Below, in pieces: positions 51,199 through 59,152 of a stretch of 64,000 nt of DNA. The notes under the pieces are model-generated. The model saw nothing but the letters and a program-made list of their open reading frames with translations, did no database searches and was not told the origin of the DNA. The translations under genes were made by a program, and so were the position numbers. The stretch covers positions 1 to 64,000 of the forward strand of contig CAZKVR010000001.1 of the NCBI GenBank assembly GCA_964556395.1. Direction: 5' to 3'. How positions within the stretch are numbered: position 1 is the first letter of the stretch; each line of letters opens with the position of its first letter. Source of the stretch: WJKR01 sp964556395 (GTDB lineage Archaea; Nanobdellota; Nanobdellia; Woesearchaeales; WJKR01).

Positions 51199-51810
51199 TG
51201 GCAATAATTCTTTGAGGTCTGTGATGGTCTCGTCCGCGGCAGCTTTGACGTCGTCGTCTTCAGGGTTGTACGCGACTCCCAGCCCTGCGGCTTTGAGGGC
51301 TGTGGTGTCGTTGTGGTCGTGGCCTACGAATACCATCTCGTGGAGTGTGCAATTCGTTTCTTCTGCGAACTCTTTGAGTTGTTTGGTCTTGTCGTGGTGG
51401 TTCCCGTCGTGGTCGTACTCGCCGGTGAACTTGCCGTCTGGCCCTATCTTGAGGTCGTGTGTGAAGAAGTGGTCGAGGCCGCATTCTTCCTGGACTCGTA
51501 GCGCTGCGTGTTTGGGGCCGCTTGAGATGATGGCGGTCTTGTAGCCTCTCCGTTTGAGCTCTTTCAACGTCTCGGGCACGTGCGGGAGGTACTCGAGGCT
51601 TTTGATGAGGTCGTGGTACGGCTGGGCGTCCTTGCCTTTCCACAATCTTCCGGGGACTTCCTCCACGAGCTTCTTGTAGTCCGTCTTGAGGTATTTCTGC
51701 GTGAGGGCTTTGCCTTCCTCGTACGTGCCGAGTGCTTTGTGGAGTTCGAGCCAGAAGTTGCGGTGCTTGAAGATGACGCCGTCCATGTCGAAGGCCACGA
51801 GATGGTACAT
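51184..51810 (-). CDS. HAD-superfamily phosphatase, SerB-like
   Basis: The 208-residue product has HAD motif I FDMDGV (residues 7-12), motif II IISSG (about 95-99), a Lys (DKTKQLKEF) and motif III VGHDHND. The cap is a small helical insert, as in phosphoserine phosphatase-type subfamily members. It could dephosphorylate phosphoserine or another small phosphate ester; the substrate is not assignable by sequence alone. GGAGAAAG precedes the ATG, two bases after the stop of the MFS transporter gene, with which it is co-transcribed. The 3' end overlaps mre11 in convergent orientation. Confidence 0.85.
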   Translation of the reverse strand: MYHLVAFDMDGVIFKHRNFWLELHKALGTYEEGKALTQKYLKTDYKKLVEEVPGRLWKGKDAQPYHDLIKSLEYLPHVPETLKELKRRGYKTAIISSGPKHAALRVQEECGLDHFFTHDLKIGPDGKFTGEYDHDGNHHDKTKQLKEFAEETNCTLHEMVFVGHDHNDTTALKAAGLGVAYNPEDDDVKAAADETITDLKELLPLLDT

Positions 51811-51812
51811 TT

Positions 51813-52976
51813 TCAGATCTTTCTCCGGTGGAAGAATATCCAGAATCCTACCATGTATAATGCCACGACGCCTGCGAGGATTGCGTAGGCTGGTCCGAAG
51901 CCGTGGGCTCCTTTGACGGCGCCTATGATGGGGAAGAGTATGACGACGCCGAGGTTTGCGAAGAGGCTGTTGATGCTGAGCATGGTGGCGCGGCTCCCCG
52001 TCTCGATGTGCTTGTTGAGGTAGTTGTCGAGGATGACGAGGAAGAACCCGTCGACGAGGGCTAGTGCCAGGTAGAAGATGACGCTGATGTACGGGAGCAT
52101 GAGCGCCATGAGGAGCATGATGACGTTGAACGCGGCTGCGACGAGGATGAGTGATGCGTGCTCTCCGAGTTGTTTCTCAACCTTGTACGCGTTCCTCGAG
52201 CTCCAGGCGCGTACCATGACGACTGCGAACGCGACGACTCCTATGAGGCTGACCGGGATGTGCACCGCTTTGTAGTAGGCTGAGGATGATGCGAGCAGTA
52301 TGCTGACGGCGGCGGTGAACGGGAGCGCGTAGAACACGAGGTATTTGACGTGCTTGTGCCTGCTGAAATACCTCAGTCCTTGTTCGAGGTGTCGTGAGAC
52401 GGAGTTGAGGGCGAGGTGCCTGTTGGGCTTGTAGGGTTCTTTGAGGAAGAAGGTGAGTGCGAGTGCGAGTGCGAGGAATGGGATGCTGACGAACGCGGGT
52501 AGCTTGGGGTTGATGCTGAACAGGTACGCTCCTACTATGAAGGTGACACCCATCGAGATGTTGGTGATCATCGTGGTGACGCCCTTGATCTCTATGTGTC
52601 GGTGTTCCTTGAAGCTCCTCCTGAGGGTGTCGTAGAGCATGGCGGAGTCGGTGCCCGAGCTGAGGCTGACGCCGACTCCTGAGATGACCTTCGCGATGAG
52701 GAACGGCCAGAAACCGTTGGTGAATGCTAGGAGTATGACTTCGAGGAGGTAGCAGCTCCGCGAGATGATGAGGGCTTTGCGCTTGCCGATGAGGTCTGTC
52801 AGCAGTCCCGAGGGTATCTCGAGGAGTAGCGTGACGCCTGCGAAGACGGCCATGATGATGCCGAACTGTTCGAACGGGACCTGCGAGGCGATGTAGAAGA
52901 GGGCTAGTACGGGTAGGAAGAATCGGGCCCAGACGAGTGCTGACGTGGCGTAGATGATGCGGAGGTTTCGCCTCAT
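51813..52976 (-). CDS. MFS transporter
   Basis: The 387-residue product has twelve predicted membrane helices with a central basic cytoplasmic loop (KEPYKPNRHLALNSVSRHLE). Loop 2-3 (GLLTDLIGKRKALIISR) matches the MFS signature G-x-x-x-D-x-x-G-R/K-R/K-x. Overall it resembles multidrug or metabolite exporters; substrate unknown. AAGGGAATC precedes the ATG. It is the first gene of a two-gene operon with the HAD phosphatase and lies head-to-head with the nadM-pncC fusion, under 60 bp away. Confidence 0.88.
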   Translation of the reverse strand: MRRNLRIIYATSALVWARFFLPVLALFYIASQVPFEQFGIIMAVFAGVTLLLEIPSGLLTDLIGKRKALIISRSCYLLEVILLAFTNGFWPFLIAKVISGVGVSLSSGTDSAMLYDTLRRSFKEHRHIEIKGVTTMITNISMGVTFIVGAYLFSINPKLPAFVSIPFLALALALTFFLKEPYKPNRHLALNSVSRHLEQGLRYFSRHKHVKYLVFYALPFTAAVSILLASSSAYYKAVHIPVSLIGVVAFAVVMVRAWSSRNAYKVEKQLGEHASLILVAAAFNVIMLLMALMLPYISVIFYLALALVDGFFLVILDNYLNKHIETGSRATMLSINSLFANLGVVILFPIIGAVKGAHGFGPAYAILAGVVALYMVGFWIFFHRRKI

Positions 52977-53032
52977 GATTCCCTTGGCGGGGTAGAAAGA
53001 GATAAAAAGGTTTCGAACCCCTTGGAGGTGGT

Positions 53033-54016
53033 ATGGGTAAGCCCGTCATGCTCCTCATAGGCCGTTTCCAGCCTTTTCATAGGGGTCACTTGCACATCGT
53101 GAAGCGCTACGCCGCTAAAGGGTATAAGGTGAAGGTGGCTATCGGCTCTGCCGAGAAGGCGCACCTCCGTAAGGACCCGTTCACCGTGGATGAGCGTAAG
53201 GAGATGGTGCGTCTCGCGGTGGAGGAGGCGGGCTTGTCTGACGTGGAGGTCTATCACATCCCTGACACGCCTGATGACCGGGAGTGGGTCCGGAGCGTGT
53301 ACCGCATCGTCGGCAGGTTTGACGTCGTCTTCACGGGCAACAAGTGGGTGTCAGGGCTTTTTTCTGATTGTGATGTGGAGTTGCACACGTATGATGAGCG
53401 TTACGAGCGTCACAAGGGCATCAGCGCGAAGAACATCCGTAAGCGGTGGTTGAGCACGAAGAGCCGTAAGGGCTTGCCGCCGGCGGTTTTCGAATACTTG
53501 AAGGCTATCGGGGCTTTCGAACGGGTGCGTGAGATGAACGACCCCAAGAAGCGTGTGCACCACTTGCTGGTCGCTCAGGGGTTGACCGTCAGCGCGGTGG
53601 AGTCGTGCACTGGCGGGGCGATCGCGAAGGCGTTGGTGTCGTACTCCGGGTCGTCGGCGTATTTCAAGGCGGGCGTGGTGGCTTACAGCAACGAGGCGAA
53701 GAAGGACCTTGTCGGGTTGCCGGCTGACACTCTGAAGAGGCATACGTCTGTCAGCCGTGAGACGACGCGGCGGTTGGCGGAGCGGATGCGAACGTTGGCA
53801 GGGACCGACTACGCAGTGGCGAGCACTGGGTACGCGGATCCCTCTGACAAGAAGGCTGGTTTGGTGTACCTGGCGATCGCTTCCGGGAAGGGGACGTACG
53901 ACCGTGAGGAGCGGATCAAGCTGAAGAACAGGAACAGGATCATCAACTCCGCTACGGCGAGGGCTGTCCGGTTCTTGTACCGCGTGTTGAAGGAGGAGAA
54001 GCTGGGGCGCGGGTGA
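53033..54016 (+). CDS. nadM-pncC: fusion of NMN adenylyltransferase (NadM) and NMN amidase (PncC/CinA-C)
   Basis: Residues 1-165 are an archaeal NadM nucleotidyltransferase: GRFQPFHRGHL with the HxGH motif (His16, His19) and ISAKNIRKRW corresponding to the ISxxxxR motif. It transfers AMP to NMN or NaMN to make NAD or NaAD. Residues about 170-320 are a CinA C-terminal/PncC domain with the catalytic-serine motif ESCTGG (Ser191), a SYSGSSAYFKAGVVAYSNEAK-like core region and STGYADP. PncC deamidates NMN to NaMN. Joining the two suggests channelled NAD salvage/repair. GGAGGTG lies just upstream of the ATG; ATG 53048 is a possible alternative. The fusion looks genuine: the frame is continuous with no low-quality junction. 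Confidence 0.92.
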   Translation: MGKPVMLLIGRFQPFHRGHLHIVKRYAAKGYKVKVAIGSAEKAHLRKDPFTVDERKEMVRLAVEEAGLSDVEVYHIPDTPDDREWVRSVYRIVGRFDVVFTGNKWVSGLFSDCDVELHTYDERYERHKGISAKNIRKRWLSTKSRKGLPPAVFEYLKAIGAFERVREMNDPKKRVHHLLVAQGLTVSAVESCTGGAIAKALVSYSGSSAYFKAGVVAYSNEAKKDLVGLPADTLKRHTSVSRETTRRLAERMRTLAGTDYAVASTGYADPSDKKAGLVYLAIASGKGTYDREERIKLKNRNRIINSATARAVRFLYRVLKEEKLGRG

Positions 54017-54164
54017 ATCATTCTTAGCATGGTCTTCAAAGCACGTCCAAAGGGTTCGTTTGTTGCACTTCACTCTTCCAAATTCCCCACTACATTCTGA
54101 ACTTCCTCTAATCCCTATGTTAGATGGAATAAAATAAGTCCTTTCTTTCAGGGTGTGGGGTTTT

Positions 54165-55280
54165 TCATATTATGCTTCCGAACACTAGTCCTCCGATGGT
54201 GGCGTAGATTACGACGAGTCCGATGTAGACGAGTGTTTTCTTCGTCCCTAGGACTCCTCTGACGACAAGCATGTTCGGCAGGCTCAGGCTCGGCCCTGCC
54301 AATAGTAGTGCGAGGGCTGGTCCCGAGTGCATCCCTTTGGCCATGAGGGCTTGCAGGATCGGTATTTCTGTGAGTGTTGAGAAGTACATGAACGCTCCGA
54401 AGACCGAGGCTACCACGTTTCCGAAGACCGTGTTCTGTCCTACGATGCCTGTGATGACCGTTTCGGGGAGTAGCGGCATGATGAATCCTGCGACGAACAC
54501 GCCTGCGAAGAGCAGTGGCAGTATGAGTTTTGAGAAGTTCCAGGTCTCTTCGAGCCATTGAGCGCGTACTTCCTTCGCGAATCTGAATATCGCTATGAGT
54601 ACGACGCCGATGATGAGGGCTCCCAGCAGCGCGTATTTGATGGTCGCGTCTATCTGTAGTCCGTTGACGACGAGTATGCCTATCATCATGGCGAAGAACG
54701 CTATCATGGTGTTCTTCGTGACGCCTGCGTGTTTGTCCGCTTGCATGAACAGTTTTCCTTTCTCGGCTTTTTCCTTGAATATGAGGCTCATGGTCAGTCC
54801 TAGGAGTATTGAGAAGATTATCGCGGACAGTATCCTCGCCAGTCCTATCTCGAATCCTAGGACGCTCATGGTGAGGAAGACTGCTGCGATGTTGATGGCT
54901 GGTCCTGAGAACAGGAATGTTATCGCTGGCCCCAGCCCTGCGCCTCTCTTCCTGATCCCTGCGAACAGTGGCAGTATGGTGCAGCTGCACACGGCGAGTA
55001 TCGCTCCGGATATGGATGCGATGCTGTACGAGACGCGTTTCTTCGCTTCCGCTCCTAGGTATTCGAGGATCTTGTCTTTCCGGACGAATGCTGTTATCGC
55101 TCCGGCGATGAACAATGCGGGTACGAGGCATGTGAGGACGTGTTCTTTCGCGTACTCGCCTAGGAGGTTGACTCCGGATACTATCGAGTTGGTGAACCAT
55201 CCTGCGTTCTGGGGTATGGTGTAGAATAGTGCGAACACTCCTACTACCCAGGCCAGTTTCTGCCAGTCTTTCTTTTCCAT
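54165..55280 (-). CDS. ArsP/DUF318-type permease
   Basis: The 371-residue product has about ten membrane helices in two halves. It carries the conserved CSCTILPLFAGIRKRGAGLG loop with vicinal cysteines and FLFSGPAINIAA, the signature of the permease family that includes ArsP (organoarsenical exporter). It follows an ArsR-type regulator and a thioredoxin-like protein gene in the same operon, an arrangement known for such permeases. The arsenic or other metalloid substrate is inferred from context only. The start lies one base after the stop of the degenerate CcdA frame. Confidence 0.85.
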   Translation of the reverse strand: MEKKDWQKLAWVVGVFALFYTIPQNAGWFTNSIVSGVNLLGEYAKEHVLTCLVPALFIAGAITAFVRKDKILEYLGAEAKKRVSYSIASISGAILAVCSCTILPLFAGIRKRGAGLGPAITFLFSGPAINIAAVFLTMSVLGFEIGLARILSAIIFSILLGLTMSLIFKEKAEKGKLFMQADKHAGVTKNTMIAFFAMMIGILVVNGLQIDATIKYALLGALIIGVVLIAIFRFAKEVRAQWLEETWNFSKLILPLLFAGVFVAGFIMPLLPETVITGIVGQNTVFGNVVASVFGAFMYFSTLTEIPILQALMAKGMHSGPALALLLAGPSLSLPNMLVVRGVLGTKKTLVYIGLVVIYATIGGLVFGSII

Positions 55281-55281
55281 C

Positions 55282-55550
55282 TTAGAGCACCATTGCGCCT
55301 ATGTAGTATATCCCTGTGAGTATGAACACTCCGGCGACTATCTTCCTCGTCCATTTCTCGAAGGTTCCGACCTTGTTCATGATGGCGCCTAGTTTTGAGA
55401 CGCTGTAGACGAGTATGAGTGAGAATATGATGACAGGGAGTCCGGTTCCTTGACCGCGTCTCCTGTGGGCCCTTCTTGTGAGGCATTGTTGCATCCTGCC
55501 AGTATCAGCGTCAAGAGCACCAACGTCGTTGCGAGTATTCTTGTTTTCAT
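55282..55550 (-). pseudogene. remnant joining a lipoprotein start to a CcdA C-terminus
   Basis: From ATG 55550 a lipoprotein signal is read (MKTRILATTLVLLTLILAGC, lipobox LAGC), continuing NNASQEGPTGDAVKEP before drifting into non-coding-like sequence and stopping at 55389. In the next frame, starting near the same point, GTGLPVIIFSLILVYSVSKL and RKIVAGVFILTGIYYIG read as the last two helices of a CcdA/DsbD-family membrane protein, ending at 55282. The simplest reading is an internal deletion with frameshift that removed most of two genes, a lipoprotein and ccdA. The first frame still starts by ATGA overlap with the thioredoxin gene. A misassembly is the alternative. Confidence 0.7.
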
Positions 55551-55789
55551 TTTGAGAATCCCTGTATTATCTCCAATAGTTTCTCTTCGTCGGCGGGCAT
55601 GCCGACGTTCGCGACTTCGCCGTCTATCACGAGGGCTGGCGATCCCATGACTCCTAGTTCGACGAGTTCGCTGACGTCCTTGCTGTATTCGACTTCGGCG
55701 TCTATCTTGTTCTCGTCCTTGAGTTTCAGCACCATCTTGTGGAGTTGGGTGCAGGTCGGGCACCCGCTTCCTATGACTCGTATCTTCAT
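55547..55789 (-). CDS. small thioredoxin/glutaredoxin-like protein (MTH895 type)
   Basis: The 80-residue product has the active-site motif CPTC near the N-terminus (MKIRVIGSGCPTCTQL), a cis-Pro region (MGSPALVIDGEV) and a short thioredoxin fold. This matches the redox-active small thioredoxins found beside ArsR regulators and DUF318 permeases. The ATG is placed at MKIRV. The stop overlaps the next start as ATGA. It probably reduces a membrane partner or the metalloid substrate; the former CcdA partner next to it is deleted. Confidence 0.88.
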   Translation of the reverse strand: MKIRVIGSGCPTCTQLHKMVLKLKDENKIDAEVEYSKDVSELVELGVMGSPALVIDGEVANVGMPADEEKLLEIIQGFSK

Positions 55790-55806
55790 GTGCGTCGTCC
55801 TCCGGT

Positions 55807-56136
55807 TTATTCGTTTGTCCTTCCTTTCCTGCTGCAGCTTTGGCTGCGCGTGTTCCAGAGCTTCTTGTGCGCGTGTTTCCGGTCTAGTCCTAGCGCTTTG
55901 AAGATCTTGTGTATCCTGTTGTCTTGGATGGAGTATATGATGCTCCTGCCTTCTCGCCTGTGCTTGAGGATGCCTGCTTGTGTGAGTTTCTTGAGGTGCA
56001 TCGAGGTGTTTGGTTGCGTCCGCCCTATGATTCCTGGCAGTTCGCAGGCGCATCGTTCTCCTGTCAGCAGCGCCTTGACTATCTTGTTGTTCGTCTCGTT
56101 CCCTAGCGCTTTGAACAGTACGACATCACTAGACAT
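55807..56136 (-). CDS. arsR: ArsR-family winged-helix regulator
   Basis: The 109-residue product is a compact ArsR/SmtB-type winged helix: LFKALGNETNNKIVKALLTG, then GERCACELPGIIGRTQPNTS with the recognition helix, and a wing KHRREGRSIIYSI. The CAC pair in helix alpha-3 (ERCACELP, equivalent to ELCVCDL) matches the arsenic/antimony-sensing cysteines. It is the first gene of the thioredoxin/permease operon and should repress it until metalloid binds. A TATA-like CTTAAAAATAATATATAATC lies just upstream. Confidence 0.9.
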   Translation of the reverse strand: MSSDVVLFKALGNETNNKIVKALLTGERCACELPGIIGRTQPNTSMHLKKLTQAGILKHRREGRSIIYSIQDNRIHKIFKALGLDRKHAHKKLWNTRSQSCSRKGRTNE

Positions 56137-56174
56137 ATCAATGGATGATTATATATTATTTTTAAGGTTTGCGG

Positions 56175-56792
56175 TCATCGCTCGCCGGTACGCACGTCAA
56201 GTCGCTGGATGACACCCTCATCGTAGGAGTAGAGTACCGGAAGCCTGAACCTCTCAACCTTTCGTCCGGCAGCATCCACAGGGATGACCAGCCGGAGGCC
56301 ATCAGAATACTCATCCCAATCCACCAGCACCATCTCATCAAGGCCCTCCCTGAGCGCTGATTCGACGGAGTCATGGAACACCACCTCCGCAGTGGGAGGC
56401 AGGTAGTCTCTGGCAAGCCCTTCATCGGCCGCGGTGTGGATCCTGCTACGGCCCAGTTCCGCCACGCTTATCAGGCGTTTCTGACGGCCGACCAGGGTCA
56501 ACCCTGTTCCGAGACGTTTTTCGAAGGCGTCGTCGAGTTCGCCTTCTCGCGCAGGCCGCCCCACGAGGACCGCATCGACCAAGCCGTCATTCAATCCTTG
56601 GAGCGCCTGTGCAGTGAAATCAAAAGGCCGCAGCGAGACCACGGGGTTCTCGGATGCCACCCGCTCCGCCAGCCCGGACATGGTCGGACAGTAGCCGAGC
56701 GTCACCGGCTCTTCAGGAGCGCCGACCTCATCATCGCATCCCGCCACCAGGAGCAGCACCGCCACACCTACGAGGAAAGCGGCCAACCTCAT
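56175..56792 (-). CDS. lipoprotein with periplasmic-binding-protein-like fold
   Basis: The 205-residue product has a lipoprotein signal (MRLAAFLVGVAVLLLVAGC, lipobox VAGC). A type-II solute-binding-like domain follows: VTLGYCPTMSGLAERVASEN, then LNDGLVDAVLVGRPAREGEL, a pattern typical of ligand-binding PBPs. The ATG overlaps the lplB stop as ATGA, so it is the last gene of the lipoyl/thiol operon. A Cys (LGYC) lies in the first strand. No transporter permease accompanies it, so it may be a sensor or an orphan receptor. Role unknown. Confidence 0.75.
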   Translation of the reverse strand: MRLAAFLVGVAVLLLVAGCDDEVGAPEEPVTLGYCPTMSGLAERVASENPVVSLRPFDFTAQALQGLNDGLVDAVLVGRPAREGELDDAFEKRLGTGLTLVGRQKRLISVAELGRSRIHTAADEGLARDYLPPTAEVVFHDSVESALREGLDEMVLVDWDEYSDGLRLVIPVDAAGRKVERFRLPVLYSYDEGVIQRLDVRTGER

Positions 56793-57061
56793 CCCTGACA
56801 CCTCCTGAGCGCGTCGGCCAGGTCCGAGGCGCCGAAGCCGATAATCGTGACGTCGTTGTCCTCGATGAACCTGTTCACGACGGCGTCCACGTCACCTGTG
56901 CGCGTCCCTTTCAGCGCTTCCTCTAGCAGCGTGATCGCTGGTTCCGGGTACATGAAGAAATCACCTGTTATCCTTATGGAACGTATGACGTCCCGTTCAA
57001 GGTCGACCTCCAGCCGGAGCAGCTTCCCGCCAGGAACCTTATGATCGACATGCCGTCTCAT
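56789..57061 (-). CDS. lplB: lipoate-protein ligase C-terminal subunit LplB
   Basis: The 90-residue product matches the separate C-terminal domain of bipartite archaeal lipoate ligases: HKVPGGKLLRLEVDLERDVI and IRITGDFFMYPEPAITLLEE are characteristic. In Thermoplasma-type systems this subunit is needed with LplA to form lipoyl-AMP. The ATG at 57061 overlaps the lplA stop (gagATGAga); a GTG five codons earlier is less likely. Its position directly after lplA confirms the split-ligase arrangement. Confidence 0.9.
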   Translation of the reverse strand: MRRHVDHKVPGGKLLRLEVDLERDVIRSIRITGDFFMYPEPAITLLEEALKGTRTGDVDAVVNRFIEDNDVTIIGFGASDLADALRRCQG

Positions 57062-57813
57062 CTCAATTCCCTCCACTCCTTCGTGGAGTACTTCTCGGCG
57101 CGCAACTCTTCGGCCAAGGACAACTCCGACTCGGTCAAGCCGCGCTCTTCGAACCTGACGTCGAAGGCTTCTTCGAAGCCGGCTATCAGGGAGTCCTGCA
57201 ACTCATCCATGGAGACAGGCCTGCCGAGCTCTGAGGACAAGGAGGTGACTCTCTCTTCAACGGTCTTTATCATCTGGCCTTTCATCTTCTCATCGGAAAC
57301 CCTCAGTAGCGAGAACAGCTTCTTCACGTCGACGTCGACGAGCACGGTCCCGTGCTGCAAGACGACGCCTTCCTTCCTCGTCTGGGCGTTGCCTGATATC
57401 TTCTTGTTGTTGACGACGATGTCGTTGACGGGCCTGAACTCCGCGTGGACGCCGGCCCGTTCGAGGCCTTTCGTGATGGCACCGCATATCGCCTCGTAGG
57501 ATCCGATGATGTCTTGCGGCACGTCTTGCTCTGAGACCGCTAGCGAGTACGTCAGCTCGTCGTCGTGGAACACCGCGCCTCCGCCGGTATACCTCCTCAC
57601 GATGTCGACCCCCAGGGTTCTCGCACGCTCAGTGTCGACCTCTTTGTCCAGGTCCTGGAAGTACCCTATCGTCAGGCACTCGGGCTTCCAGGTGAAGAAT
57701 CGTAGCGTGTTGGGGACCTCGCCCTTGATCCTGTGGGTCAATATCGCTTCGTCTATCGCCATCTGCCTGGCGCCGTCGGTCTCTATAGTCCTGATGAGCC
57801 TCCACGTCTCCAT
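57058..57813 (-). CDS. lplA: lipoate-protein ligase LplA, catalytic subunit
   Basis: LplA activates free lipoate (or octanoate) with ATP and transfers it to a lysine of a lipoyl-domain protein. The 251-residue product has RRYTGGGAVFHDDELTYS (73-90; the RRxxGGGxVFHD motif) and DIVVNNKKISGNAQ with the catalytic Lys. There is a short helical extension after the catalytic domain, with the full C-terminal domain encoded separately by lplB. The ATG at METWRL is chosen because GGAGGGTGG precedes it; the longer frame reads through the previous gene. The only lipoyl acceptor in the window is the H-like protein in the same operon. Confidence 0.93.
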   Translation of the reverse strand: METWRLIRTIETDGARQMAIDEAILTHRIKGEVPNTLRFFTWKPECLTIGYFQDLDKEVDTERARTLGVDIVRRYTGGGAVFHDDELTYSLAVSEQDVPQDIIGSYEAICGAITKGLERAGVHAEFRPVNDIVVNNKKISGNAQTRKEGVVLQHGTVLVDVDVKKLFSLLRVSDEKMKGQMIKTVEERVTSLSSELGRPVSMDELQDSLIAGFEEAFDVRFEERGLTESELSLAEELRAEKYSTKEWRELR

Positions 57814-57818
57814 CAGTC

Positions 57819-58289
57819 TCAACCACCCTCCAGTTCGATGGTCTTCGTCGTGTTCGCGATTACCGTGTCGTTCACGAACAGTTCGAAGACGAGGTCGTAC
57901 GGTCCGGGGTAGACGCCCCCGCAGCCGGAGGTGCAATGAGGGGTCGTCGCTTCAAATGCTATACGGTTCTCGCCCTTCGTCAGGTTCACGATGCGCCTCT
58001 CGTCGATGTAAGGATTGTTGTAAGGCTGGATGCCGACGAGGCGGGCCCCGGCGTTCCGAACCCCTGTCGTGCTCTCGAGCGTCACGACGGCTTCCAGGTC
58101 CTCGTGAGAACCGTAGGTTTCATTATCGGTCTCGAAACGTATAACGTCGAAAGAGGGAGTATCATGGCTTCCGGAGGACTCCTGTACGGCTCCACCCTCA
58201 TCGACGGGGTCTTCCTGCACGCATCCAGCGGTCAAAACCATGATGGCTGAGAGGAGCAGCAATAGGAGCGTCTTCTGGTATCGTCTCAT
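57819..58289 (-). CDS. lipoprotein with Ig-like domain and CTSGCGG motif
   Basis: The 156-residue product has a lipoprotein signal (TLLLLLLSAIMVLTAGC, lipobox TAGC), a polar acidic linker and one Ig-like domain (DVIRFETDNETYGSHEDLEA). Its late strand contains TTPHCTSGCGGVYPG, a Cys pair four residues apart exposed outside the cell. The ATG overlaps the lipA stop (ATGA). It could be a substrate or partner of the thioredoxin proteins in this operon because of the Cys pair; that is inference. No homologue is recognised. Confidence 0.75.
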   Translation of the reverse strand: MRRYQKTLLLLLLSAIMVLTAGCVQEDPVDEGGAVQESSGSHDTPSFDVIRFETDNETYGSHEDLEAVVTLESTTGVRNAGARLVGIQPYNNPYIDERRIVNLTKGENRIAFEATTPHCTSGCGGVYPGPYDLVFELFVNDTVIANTTKTIELEGG

Positions 58290-59152
58290 GTTAGTGCCTC
58301 CAGGGATTCACGCGCCTTATACGAGCTCCTCACGAGGGGGCCCGCGACGACGTGCTTGATCCCGATGCTTCTCGCCTTCTCCGCGATTCTTTCGAACTCC
58401 TCAGGAGCATAATACTTCTTCACTTTGAAATGGTTCTTGCTCGGCTGGAGGTATTGGCCGATGGTGAGGATGTCGCAGCCGACTCCTTTCAAGTCCTTGA
58501 TTGTCTGTTCTACCTGGCTTTCGGTCTCTCCGAACCCGAGCATGAACCCTGACTTCGTCCTTATCAGGGGGTTGAGTTCTTTCGCTTTCTTGAGCAATGC
58601 CAGGGAGGTGTCGTAGCCGCCTTTGGGTCTCAACGCGGGGAAGAGTTCTTTGACGACTTCGATGTTGTGGTTCAACACGTCCGGGCCCGACTCGGTTATC
58701 GTATTCAGCGACCTCCAATCGCCTTTCAGGTCTGATATGAGGAGTTCGACCCTGCAGTGAGGCGTGACACTCCTGAGCTCTTCCACGGTCTTCGCGAACT
58801 GTCCGGCGCCTCCGTCTTCCAGGTCGTCTCTCGTGACGCATGTGATGACCGCGTACGTGAGGCCTAGCGTCCTCACCGCCTCTGCGACCCGTCTCGGCTC
58901 GTCATCGTCGACGCTTCGCGGCACTCCTTTTCGGACGTTGCAGTAACGGCAGTTCCTCGTGCACGTGTCGCCGAGTATCATGAAGGTCGCCGTCCCTTTG
59001 GAGAAGCATTCGTACCTGTTGGGACAGTTCGCTTCGACGCACACCGTGGTGAGGTCGTGGCGGTCGATGAGCCTTTTCGTCTTCAGGTACGCCTGCTTGT
59101 CATAAGGCGCTATCCTTATCCGTTCGGGCGTGTTCGCGACGTCCATCGTCAT
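58286..59152 (-). CDS. lipA: lipoyl synthase LipA
   Basis: LipA is a radical-SAM enzyme that inserts two sulfur atoms into an octanoyl chain bound to a lipoyl-domain protein. The 288-residue product has both cluster motifs: auxiliary CX4CX5C (Cys38, Cys43, Cys49; CVEANCPNRYECF) and radical-SAM CX3CX2C (Cys64, Cys68, Cys71; CTRNCRYC). The essential C-terminal RSSY is also present. The ATG overlaps the oxidoreductase stop (ATGA), so the start is MTMDVA. With LplA/LplB in the same operon, octanoylation plus sulfur insertion, or scavenging, could supply the H-like protein with lipoate. No octanoyltransferase LipB is seen. Confidence 0.95.
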   Translation of the reverse strand: MTMDVANTPERIRIAPYDKQAYLKTKRLIDRHDLTTVCVEANCPNRYECFSKGTATFMILGDTCTRNCRYCNVRKGVPRSVDDDEPRRVAEAVRTLGLTYAVITCVTRDDLEDGGAGQFAKTVEELRSVTPHCRVELLISDLKGDWRSLNTITESGPDVLNHNIEVVKELFPALRPKGGYDTSLALLKKAKELNPLIRTKSGFMLGFGETESQVEQTIKDLKGVGCDILTIGQYLQPSKNHFKVKKYYAPEEFERIAEKARSIGIKHVVAGPLVRSSYKARESLEALT

